Of a DNA stretch of 64,000 nt, positions 19,701 to 26,713 are shown piece after piece. The notes under the pieces were generated by a model that worked only from the letters and a program-made list of their open reading frames with translations, did not search any database and was not told the origin of the DNA. A program made the translations under genes and the position numbers. Source of the stretch: Pseudomonas avellanae BPIC 631 (GTDB lineage: Bacteria; Pseudomonadota; Gammaproteobacteria; Pseudomonadales; Pseudomonadaceae); contig NZ_ATDK01000046.1 in NCBI RefSeq assembly GCF_000444135.1, positions 1 through 64,000 on the forward strand, in the 5' to 3' direction. Every line of letters begins with the position of its first letter. The stretch's first letter is position 1.

Positions 19701-21104
19701 ATACACCAGATGCAGCAGCGGCGCTTGAGTCAGTTCCATGCGCGGCGCATTGAAAAGCTCTGGCAAGGCCGTCTCTTGAAGGCGCAGCGGGGCCTGCCGC
19801 CAGATCACCTGAACCGGCGCTTGCAGACCTTCCCAGCACAACGCAGTGCGCAGAACGTCGTTGCGCTCGATCACCCGCTGCAAGGCCTGGCAAAAAGCGT
19901 CCAGACGCGACGCGTCGGCGAACGCGAACTGCGGTTGCAACAGATAGGGATCGCGGTCCCCGGCTGTCAGGTGGTGATAAAGAATGCCGGTCTGCAAGGG
20001 GCCCAGCGGATAGATATCCTGCACATTGGCGGCCCCGCCCGGCACCTGCGCAACGATACGGTCGATGGCGGCCTGATCCAGCGCTACCAAAGGCAGCAGT
20101 TCGGGGGTGATGTGCTGGCAATGCGCGTCGATCAGGTTGGCCGGCACCTGGATTTCGCTGTCGCGACCCACCGCCTCAGCTAGCGCGGCCAGCGTTGGCT
20201 GAACGAAAAGAACGCGAATGTCCGCTCTCATGTCCAGACGGCGCATGCGCGCAATCAGGGTCACGGCGAGCAGCGAATGACCGCCCAGTTCAAAGAAATT
20301 ATCCTGCCGACCGACCTGCTCCACGTGCAGCAGCTCCGCCCAGAGGCTGGCCAGAGCGATTTCGACCGCGCCGTGCGGCGCTTCATAGGCCCGGCTGGCG
20401 AGGCTGTCGCGATCCGGTGCTGGCAGGCTTTTGCGGTCCAGTTTGCCATTCGCCGTCATCGGTAGGCCGGCAAGCCGTACAAAGGCCGCAGGCACCATGT
20501 AATCAGGCAGCAACCCCGACAGCCAGGTGCGTAACTGCTCGATATCCAGTCCGGTCTGGCCTTCAGCACAGGTGTAGTAGCCCACCAGTCGCTTGTCTCC
20601 GGGCACATCCTCGCGCGCCACGACCACAGCGTCGAGAACCTGCGGATGATCATTCAAGCGAGACGCGATCTCACCCAGCTCGATACGAAAGCCGCGAATC
20701 TTGACTTGCTCGTCGTTGCGGCCCAGGTATTCCAGGCTACCGTCGGCCATCCAGCGCGCCAGGTCACCGGTCCGGTAAATGCGCGCATCTGCGGCGTGGC
20801 TGAACGGGTTGTCGAGGAAACGTTCGGCCGTCAGTGCGTCACGGTTCAGGTAGCCGCGTGCCACGCCGGCGCCGCCGACATACAGCTCACCGACCACACC
20901 GAGCGGCACCGGCTCGCCGCAGGTATCGAGAACATACAGCTGCAAATCGGCAATGCGCTTGCCGATCGGGCTGGCGCCGACACGCTGGGCGTCTTCGGGC
21001 TGCACCGGGTAATAGGTCACGTGCACGGTGGTTTCGGTGATGCCGTACATGTTCACCAGTTGGGTACCGGCGTTCACGTTGCGGGCGTACCACGGCTTGA
21101 GCAT
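16632..21104 (-). CDS. SyfB fragment 4: rest of A5, T5, C6-A6-T6, start of C7
   Basis: The open part begins just after the A6 homopolymer. It holds the end of A5 (NMYGITETTVHVTY), T5 (FFELGGHSLLAV), and C6 with dual-type start HHLTAGDRD and active site HHVIMDH. A6 has PAFDASTMEVW, LFLTTALF, LISGGE and NGYGPTETTTF, code near DAMFIGGTF, a branched-chain code like those for Val/Ile; position 6 of syringafactins varies between Val, Ile and Leu. T6 and the start of an LCL-type C7 (LPLSFAQQRLWFLAQLEG) follow. It ends in a wrong frame after LRAAL because one base is missing at 16741-16743. Confidence 0.8.
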   Translation of the reverse strand: MLKPWYARNVNAGTQLVNMYGITETTVHVTYYPVQPEDAQRVGASPIGKRIADLQLYVLDTCGEPVPLGVVGELYVGGAGVARGYLNRDALTAERFLDNPFSHAADARIYRTGDLARWMADGSLEYLGRNDEQVKIRGFRIELGEIASRLNDHPQVLDAVVVAREDVPGDKRLVGYYTCAEGQTGLDIEQLRTWLSGLLPDYMVPAAFVRLAGLPMTANGKLDRKSLPAPDRDSLASRAYEAPHGAVEIALASLWAELLHVEQVGRQDNFFELGGHSLLAVTLIARMRRLDMRADIRVLFVQPTLAALAEAVGRDSEIQVPANLIDAHCQHITPELLPLVALDQAAIDRIVAQVPGGAANVQDIYPLGPLQTGILYHHLTAGDRDPYLLQPQFAFADASRLDAFCQALQRVIERNDVLRTALCWEGLQAPVQVIWRQAPLRLQETALPELFNAPRMELTQAPLLHLVYAHDPDNQRITAVLRYHHVIMDHIALDVLSHELQAILLGNEAGLAAPVPYRNYIAHVLQGPGDDAHEAFFRAQLGDVDEPTLPYGLAMTSAEQIPGEARLTLDSALCSQVRDQARQLSVSAATLMHLAWAQVLGQLSGRDSVVFGTVLLGRLRGGEGGERALGVFINTLPLRMDLAGHSARSAVLDLHGRLVGMLAHEHAQLALVQRCSALPAGAPLFNTLLNYRHSAASQVDDPASSAAWQGIEVIHAEERSNYPLTVCIDDFGDDFGLTVQAAPGIDPQRICAYLQQALVHLVQALQQPPKTTLIESSVLPEAEHEQLLTTFNDTHREYPREQPVHRLFERRAALHPQAIAAVHGRRSLTYGELNERANHLAHYLLGQGVRPDEHVAILLPRSLELLISQLAIGKCAATYVPLDVNAPAERQHYMLDDCQAKCVLTQSAMSIATSVQRIDLDQLHLDDQPAHDPGLPQGADTAAYVMYTSGSTGAPKGVRVGHRGIVRLVLNNGYAEFNEQDSIAFASNPAFDASTMEVWGALLNGGQLFVIEHTTLIDPARFSAALRHGNVSVLFLTTALFNQYVQMIPEALCGLRVLISGGERADPASFRALLAQAPGLHLLNGYGPTETTTFATAYDARSLASSAESVPIGRPIGNTRVYVLNAQQRLAPLGVIGELYIGGDGVALGYLNRPELTAEKFIADPLSDQPGAMMYRTGDLGRWLDDGQLECLGRNDDQVKIRGFRIELGEIVNCLHQLPGIREAVVLAREDEPGNVRLVAYFTSQQDVEAPAPEQMRAHMQANLPDYMVPVAFIELTALPLTANGKLDRRALPEPDHSSLLGLAYEPPQGDIEIALAQIWAEVLQVERVGRHDHFFDMGGHSLLAMRMVSQVRQQLGMELPLGELFALGELAAVAAALAGAGRSELSLILPAPRDQSLPLSFAQQRLWFLAQLEGGSEAYNISLALSLRGDLDVNALTAALARIVERHETLRAALLPVKRALRWFLPSCLAARCCTSKTCACARKRWPNA

Positions 21105-21120
21105 CGCGGTTTCCAGCGCT

Positions 21121-21516
21121 TCACCGCCAAAAAATCACCTGGCGCAGCGAATGCGCCTGCGGGTTTTCGCCTTGGGCCGCAATCAGTTGGCGGAACGCAC
21201 TCGGCGTCTGGTTGAGCACCGTCACCCCGGCGCTGCACAGCAGCGCGTAGAAGTCTTCAGGCGAGCGGCTGACCAGTTGCGGCACGATCAACAGACGTCC
21301 GCCGTGCAGCAACGCGCCCCAGATTTCCCAGACCGAGAAGTCGAAGGCGAACGAGTGGAACAGCGACCAGACGTCCTGTTCGTTGAAACCGAACCAGTTT
21401 TCGGTGGCCGAGAACAGACGCGCAACGTTGCGGTGTTCGATCAGCACCCCCTTGGGCTTACCGGTGGAGCCGGAGGTGTAGATCACATACGCCAGGCTCG
21501 TGGGCTTGACCGGCAC
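21121..21516 (-). CDS. SyfB fragment 3: core of A5 (Thr)
   Basis: This piece has YTSGSTGKPKGV, FAFDFSVWEIW and VLNQTPSAF, supplying D235, F236, W239 and N278 of the specificity code. It breaks at LRQVIF, where an extra T in the coding strand (six A on the plus strand at 21129-21134) changes GGEAL to WR-stop. Combined with the next fragment (NMYGITETTVH) the code is DFWNIGMVH, threonine. Confidence 0.75.
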   Translation of the reverse strand: MPVKPTSLAYVIYTSGSTGKPKGVLIEHRNVARLFSATENWFGFNEQDVWSLFHSFAFDFSVWEIWGALLHGGRLLIVPQLVSRSPEDFYALLCSAGVTVLNQTPSAFRQLIAAQGENPQAHSLRQVIFWR

Positions 21517-22566
21517 CTACGGATTACGCTCGGATTCGTCCTGCAAACCGGCATCGTCGAGGCTGATCACCGGCACTTGCGACGCCGGCAAGGCGGCCTG
21601 CACCGAACGCTGGCTCAGTAGCGCCACCGGCGCGCTGTCACCGAGGGTGTAGGCAATGCGCTCCAGCGGGTAAGCCGGGTCCAGGGGCACGTAGGCGGCA
21701 CCGGCCTTGAGAATCCCCAGCAGCCCCGCGATCATTTCCAGGCCGCGATGCGTGCAGATGGCGACACGGTCGTCCTCACCGATGCCCAGGCCGATCAGGC
21801 GATGCGCGATTTTGTTGGCCTGGGCGTTGAGCGTCGCATAGCTCCACGATTGTTCTGCAAAACTCACGGCAATCGCATCCGGCGTGCGCTGCACTTGCGC
21901 TTCAAACTGGCTGTGCAGGGTCTGCCCTTGCGGGTAAACCACGTCGGGTGCATTGAAAACGTCAGTCAACTGCCGACGCTCGGCCTCCGACAACAGCGGA
22001 ATGTGGTTCACCACCGTCTGGCCGTCAGCGACCATGCCACGCAGTATCGCTTGCAGATAACCCAGATAGCGTTCGACGGTGCCGCGGTCAAACAACGCGG
22101 TGGCGTATTCCACGATGCAGCGGAAATGTTCGGCGCTGTCGCCGACGCTCAGCGCCAGGTCGAATTTTGCGAAAGCGGCCTGATCTTCCAGCGGTTGCAG
22201 TTGCAGATCGCCCAGTTGCAGGTCCAGCCCCTGACTGCCGTCCCAGGTCAGTGATGCCTGGAATAACGGGCTGTGCGCCAGGCTGCGCGGCGGCCGCAGG
22301 CGCTCCACCACTTGCTCGAAAGGCAGGTCCTGATGGTCTTGCGCCGCCACCACGCGGGCCTTGATGCGCGCGAGTAGGGTCACGGCATCCGGCTCGTCGG
22401 AGGTGTCGACACGCACGGCCAGGGTATTGACGAACAGGCCGATCAAGCCTTCGATTTCGGCACGACGGCGGTTGGCCACCGGCATGCCGACAACGACCTC
22501 TTCCTGGCCGGATAACCGCGCCAGCAATACCGCCCAGGCGCCCATGAACAGCATGAACGGTGTCAC
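21517..22566 (-). CDS. SyfB fragment 2: end of C5 and first half of A5
   Basis: The frame restored after the GGTC tract carries the end of a condensation domain (LLARLSGQEEVVVGMPVANR, GLFVNTLAVRVDTS, HQDLPFEQVVERL). It continues with the beginning of adenylation domain 5 (FEAQVQRTPDAIAVSF, AGAAYVPLDPAYPLERIAY). It ends at DESERNP followed by TAG. The next codons continue the same frame directly into the core A3 motif, so the stop is a nonsense change; sister domains have NPQV here, which points to CAG to TAG. It lacks a native start and is probably not translated on its own. Confidence 0.75.
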   Translation of the reverse strand: MTPFMLFMGAWAVLLARLSGQEEVVVGMPVANRRRAEIEGLIGLFVNTLAVRVDTSDEPDAVTLLARIKARVVAAQDHQDLPFEQVVERLRPPRSLAHSPLFQASLTWDGSQGLDLQLGDLQLQPLEDQAAFAKFDLALSVGDSAEHFRCIVEYATALFDRGTVERYLGYLQAILRGMVADGQTVVNHIPLLSEAERRQLTDVFNAPDVVYPQGQTLHSQFEAQVQRTPDAIAVSFAEQSWSYATLNAQANKIAHRLIGLGIGEDDRVAICTHRGLEMIAGLLGILKAGAAYVPLDPAYPLERIAYTLGDSAPVALLSQRSVQAALPASQVPVISLDDAGLQDESERNP

Positions 22567-22594
22567 CGACTGGGCTTGGCAGAACGTTCTGATG

Positions 22595-25500
22595 TCAGTG
22601 CTCAGGCGCGCATCCAGAGTCAGCGCGACGCTGGCCCCGGAGTAGTCCTGATGCGCAGGACGTGGTCGGTCGGTCGGTCGGTAATGTCAGCAACACCGGC
22701 GCACCCGTCAGCGCCTGCTGCCAGTAATCGGCCTTATGGCTCAGGCGTTCGGCGTCCAGCCAGGTGCGTTGCCACACGGCGTAATCGCCATATTGCAGTG
22801 CCAGCGGGGGCAGCGGATCAGCCAGCCCTTGGCTGAACGCCTGATACAGCGCGGTCAGTTCACGGGTCAGTACACCCAGCGACCAGCCGTCGGCAACGAT
22901 ATGGTGCACGGTCAGCAGCAGTACGTGACGTTCTTCGGCCAGGCATAGCAAACGACCGCGAACAGGCAGGTCGTGGCGCAGATCGAAGGGCTGCGCGGCT
23001 TCTTCCTGGGCTACTGCGCGCAAGGCATCGGCGCCGTGACCGCGCAAATCCTGCCAGCAGATGTCCGGCACTGAAGTGACGGGCGCCGCCTGCACCCAGG
23101 CGATATCGTCTTCCTGGCTGAAGCGGCTGCGCAGGCTGTCGTGACGGGCCACGATGCGCTCCAGTGCACGCTTCAGGGCTCGGCTGTCCAGTGGGCCGGT
23201 CAGTTTAAGGCCCAACGAAATGTTGTAGGCGCTGTTGGCGTCTTCCATCTGCGCCATGAACCAGATGCGCTGTTGCGCAGAAGACAACGGCACCGGGCCA
23301 TTGCGCGGCTGCACGTCGATGGCCGGCAACTGGCTGCGCGCAGCGGCGGCCAGGCACTGGGCCACGGCGCTCAACGCGCTGTCGGCGAACAGGTCGCCCA
23401 GTGTCAGTTCCAGCGAGAGACGCTGGCGCACCTGAGACACCATGCGCATGGCCAGCAGCGAATGGCCGCCCAGTTCAAAAAAGCGGTCCTGACGCCCTAC
23501 CCGCTCGACCTGCAGCAATTCGCTCCAGATGGCGGCCAATGCGTTTTCCAGATCACCTTGCGGTGCCTGGTATTCCCCGCTGGACAGCGCGCTGCGGTCA
23601 GGCACCGGCAAGGCCCGGCGATCGACCTTGCCGTTGGCCGTCAACGGCCAGCTGTCTAGCCGCACCAGTGCGCTGGGCACCATGTAGGCGGGCAATCGGG
23701 CGGCCAGCGCCGTGCGCAGGTCATCCAGACCGGTGGGCGTTGCATCTGCCCGCTCGGTGAAGTAACCCACCAGACGCGGCTGGCCTGGCTCATCTTCGCG
23801 CGCCAGCACCAATGCTTCTTCAATGCCCGGAAGCTGGCTGAACTGGCTTTCGATTTCGCCCAGTTCGATGCGTACGCCACGAATCTTCACCTGATCGTCG
23901 TTACGACCCAGGTACTCAAGCGTGCCATCGGCGTTCCAGCGCGCCAGATCGCCCGTACGGTACATGCGCGCTTGCGGCTGCTCGGCGAACGGATCGCGCA
24001 GAAAGCGCTCAGCGGTCAGTTGCGGCTGGTTCAGGTAGCCACGCGCAACACTCTCGCCGCCGATGTACAGCTCGCCGGCCACCCCGAACGGGACCAGCTT
24101 GTGCTGGCTGTCCAGCAGGTACACCGAGGTGTTGGCGATCGGTTTGCCGATGTCCAGGCTACCGTCAGGCAACAAACGGCCTGAGGTGGCGACCACGGTG
24201 GTTTCGGTCGGGCCATAGTTGTTGATCACGGCAAAGCCCGGATCGCGATGAAACTGACGCAAACGGTCGCCGCCAATCAGCAGCGTGCGCAGCGTCGGGT
24301 GACGCAGGTCACGGCTGAATGCGTATTCCGCGACCGGGGTCGGCAGGAACGCGACCTGCAGCGGCTGAGCCAGCCACCAGTCGAGCAGCGCATCAAGCTG
24401 TTCGTTGCCGATGTCAGCTGGCGGCAGGTGCAGCGTGGCCCCGGCACACAAGGCTGGCCAGACTTCCCAGGCCATCGCGTCGAAGCCAAACCCCGCCACG
24501 CTGGCGGTATGGCTGCCGGCACGCAAGTCAAACGCCTCGCAGTGCCAGTCGATCAGGTTGTTCAGCGTGCGGTGTTCGACCATCACGCCTTTGGGCTGCC
24601 CGGTCGAGCCGGAGGTGTAGATCACGTAGGCCAGATGGCTTGACGTCAACTCGGCGAGCTGTGGGTTGCTGGTGTGTGCTGGCCAGTCCGAACGCTCAAG
24701 GTCGATCAGCGTTGCTTTCGGCCCCGGCAGGCTCAGCCCTTCAAGGCGGGGCAGCAACGAAGGTTGCGTCAGCACCGCCACCGGCGCGCTGTCGGTCAGC
24801 AGGTAGGCCACGCGCTCGTCCGGGTGGGTCGGGTCGATGGGCACGTAGCCAGCACCGGATTTGAGCACCGCCAGCAGGCTGACCAGTGTCTCCAAACCCC
24901 GCCTGGCGACCACCGCAACGCGGTCGTCCGGGCGTACGCCGAGGCTGATCAGGTGATGCGCAAGGGCGTTGGCGCGCTGGTTCAGTTCTTCATAGCTCAG
25001 GCAGTGCTCGCCCACTTGCGCGGCGATGGCGTCCGGGCGCGCCTGGGCCTGTTGTTCGATGCGCTGGTGCAAGGTCAGTGCGCATTGGTACTCGGCATAG
25101 TGGTCGTTGAAGCCTTGCAGCAACTGCGCACGCTCACTGGCGGGCACGATATCAAGCTGCGCGACCGGCATCTGCGGCGTCTGCTCAAGCGCATCGATCA
25201 CGCTTTCCATGGCCCGTTGCAGGTAGGCGCAGAGGCGTTGCGGCTCGATGCCCGAGGACGTTTGCGCAGTGAAGCCGAACGCCTCGCCCAGGTCATCGAC
25301 GCTCAGCACCAGCGGGTAGTTGCTGCGCTCCTGCGCCTGCAGCACTTCAATGCCCTGCCAGGTTTCGCCGGACGCCTGCGCCGGTGCGCTGTGGCGATAA
25401 TTGAGCAAGGCGTTGAACAGCGGCGTCGGCGCTTGTACACCGCTGCACCGCTGAGCCAGCGCCAGCGGTGCATGTTCGTGGCGCATCAGGGCGGTCAGGC

Positions 25501-26713
25501 GCTGGTGGGTGGCGCGCACGGCGGCAGGCACGTCTTGATCGCCAAGATCAAGACGCAGCGGCAACGTATTGATGAAAATGCCCAGCGCCCGCTCCGTGGC
25601 CTCGGCGCCCAGCAGGCGGCCCATCAGCACGGTGCCGAACACCACGCGCGGCTGCCCCGTCAGGCCTGCCAGCACCTGTGCCCAGCCCAGATGGAACAGA
25701 CTGGCGACGCTGACCCCGAGGGTTCGCGCTTGCGTGCGCAAGCGCTGGCACAGCAGCAGGTCAAACGTAATGCTGTGCTCTTCAAGGTCATCGCCGTCGC
25801 CGCTCAGGTCTTGCAGGCCATAAGCCAGCGTCGGCTCGTCGAGGTCGGCGAGCATCTCGCGGAAAAACGTTTCGTGTTCTTCTTCGCTGACACCCAGCAG
25901 CGCCTGCCCCACGTAGTTGCGAAACGGCACCGGCACACCCAGCGCGTCGGCCTGGCCGAGCAGGCAGGCCTGTATTTCATGGCGCACCACTTCAAGGGCG
26001 CTGTGGTCCATCGCGATGTGGTGGAACAGCAGCGTGGCCTTCACCCCGTGGCCGTCCGCAGGCGCGGATTCATGACAGACCAGACGCATCAGCGGTGCCT
26101 GGCCCAGGTCCATCGTGCTGCCTTCGCCCGTCGATACCTTGTCGACCTTCAGTTCAGCGTGACGCCAGACCACCTGCACCGGGGTTTCCAGCCCGGCCCA
26201 ATGCACGGAGGTGCGCAGGATGTCGTGGCGATCGATGACCGTTTGCAGCGCCTGGGCGAACGCCTCCAGACGTGGCTGATCGGAAAAAGCGAACTGCACC
26301 TGCATGACATACGGATCGCCCTGAGTGGCGGTCACGTGGTGATACAAAATGCCCTGCTGCAAGGGCGCCAGCGGATAAAGGTCCTGCACATTGGCAGCCC
26401 CTCCCGGTATCAGATCGAGCAAACGATCAATCGCGCCTTGGTCAAGCTCGACCAGCGTCAGCATCTCGGGCGTGATCCGCTCGCAGCCCGGCACGATGCC
26501 ATTGGCCGGTAACACCAGCGCCCCGCGTTTGCCACTGCGGTAATCGCCCTGTTCGATGAGTTCGATCAGCGCCGGCTTGTGGGCGCGCAAATGGTCCAGC
26601 AAGCCGTTGTCGCTCAAGGCACGGCGATTGCCCTGCACCACCAGTTGTCCATCCTTGACCGTCAATTGGATATCGTGAGCTTTGAGTGTTGCCAGGAGTT
26701 CGTTGATGCTCAC
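22595..26713 (-). CDS. SyfB fragment 1: docking domain, module 4 (Leu), start of C5
   Basis: The first 55 residues match a TubC-type N-terminal docking domain (LLATLKAHDIQLTVKDGQL), which would receive the chain from SyfA. C4 has the dual epimerisation/condensation hallmark HHVTATQGD and active site HHIAMDH (about residue 230). A4 carries FDAMAWEVW, AFLPTP, LLIGGD and INNYGPTETTVV, code DAWFLGNVV plus the A10 lysine: leucine. T4 has FFELGGHSLLAM. C5 is an LCL type (active site HHIVADGWS) and is cut off at LLTLPTDRP by the extra GGTC unit, after which the frame runs into unrelated residues and stops. Of the five pieces this is the only one with the native start, so it is the only one likely to be translated. 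Confidence 0.85.
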   Translation of the reverse strand: MSINELLATLKAHDIQLTVKDGQLVVQGNRRALSDNGLLDHLRAHKPALIELIEQGDYRSGKRGALVLPANGIVPGCERITPEMLTLVELDQGAIDRLLDLIPGGAANVQDLYPLAPLQQGILYHHVTATQGDPYVMQVQFAFSDQPRLEAFAQALQTVIDRHDILRTSVHWAGLETPVQVVWRHAELKVDKVSTGEGSTMDLGQAPLMRLVCHESAPADGHGVKATLLFHHIAMDHSALEVVRHEIQACLLGQADALGVPVPFRNYVGQALLGVSEEEHETFFREMLADLDEPTLAYGLQDLSGDGDDLEEHSITFDLLLCQRLRTQARTLGVSVASLFHLGWAQVLAGLTGQPRVVFGTVLMGRLLGAEATERALGIFINTLPLRLDLGDQDVPAAVRATHQRLTALMRHEHAPLALAQRCSGVQAPTPLFNALLNYRHSAPAQASGETWQGIEVLQAQERSNYPLVLSVDDLGEAFGFTAQTSSGIEPQRLCAYLQRAMESVIDALEQTPQMPVAQLDIVPASERAQLLQGFNDHYAEYQCALTLHQRIEQQAQARPDAIAAQVGEHCLSYEELNQRANALAHHLISLGVRPDDRVAVVARRGLETLVSLLAVLKSGAGYVPIDPTHPDERVAYLLTDSAPVAVLTQPSLLPRLEGLSLPGPKATLIDLERSDWPAHTSNPQLAELTSSHLAYVIYTSGSTGQPKGVMVEHRTLNNLIDWHCEAFDLRAGSHTASVAGFGFDAMAWEVWPALCAGATLHLPPADIGNEQLDALLDWWLAQPLQVAFLPTPVAEYAFSRDLRHPTLRTLLIGGDRLRQFHRDPGFAVINNYGPTETTVVATSGRLLPDGSLDIGKPIANTSVYLLDSQHKLVPFGVAGELYIGGESVARGYLNQPQLTAERFLRDPFAEQPQARMYRTGDLARWNADGTLEYLGRNDDQVKIRGVRIELGEIESQFSQLPGIEEALVLAREDEPGQPRLVGYFTERADATPTGLDDLRTALAARLPAYMVPSALVRLDSWPLTANGKVDRRALPVPDRSALSSGEYQAPQGDLENALAAIWSELLQVERVGRQDRFFELGGHSLLAMRMVSQVRQRLSLELTLGDLFADSALSAVAQCLAAAARSQLPAIDVQPRNGPVPLSSAQQRIWFMAQMEDANSAYNISLGLKLTGPLDSRALKRALERIVARHDSLRSRFSQEDDIAWVQAAPVTSVPDICWQDLRGHGADALRAVAQEEAAQPFDLRHDLPVRGRLLCLAEERHVLLLTVHHIVADGWSLGVLTRELTALYQAFSQGLADPLPPLALQYGDYAVWQRTWLDAERLSHKADYWQQALTGAPVLLTLPTDRPTTSCASGLLRGQRRADSGCAPEH

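Larger units (their letters stand above)
8929..26713 (-). pseudogene. syfB: syfB, syringafactin synthetase subunit 2 (modules 4-8, tandem TE), disrupted at four sites
   Basis: Read through its lesions, this is one NRPS of about 5,926 residues: docking domain, C-A-T modules 4 to 8, then two thioesterases. The start is a GTG at 26713 that overlaps the syfA stop (GTGA). The adenylation codes give Leu, Thr, Val/Ile/Leu-like, Leu, Leu. The four breaks are: one extra GGTC unit in the tract 22664-22682; a TAG at 21517-21519; a six-A run at 21129-21134 where five keep the frame; and a three-A run at 16741-16743 where four keep the frame. Net indel is +4, so the frames fit exactly if all are repaired (17,781 nt, divisible by 3). 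Together with SyfA it would make an octapeptide matching syringafactin. As written, only module 4 plus part of the next condensation domain would be made. Confidence 0.9.

Noticed and set aside
21517-21519. amber codon as a recoding or suppressor site
   Set aside because: No selenocysteine- or pyrrolysine-like context is seen, the gene has three further frame breaks, and sister domains carry Gln here.
24674-26512. 612-residue plus-strand open frame
   Set aside because: Antisense to module 4; same reasoning.
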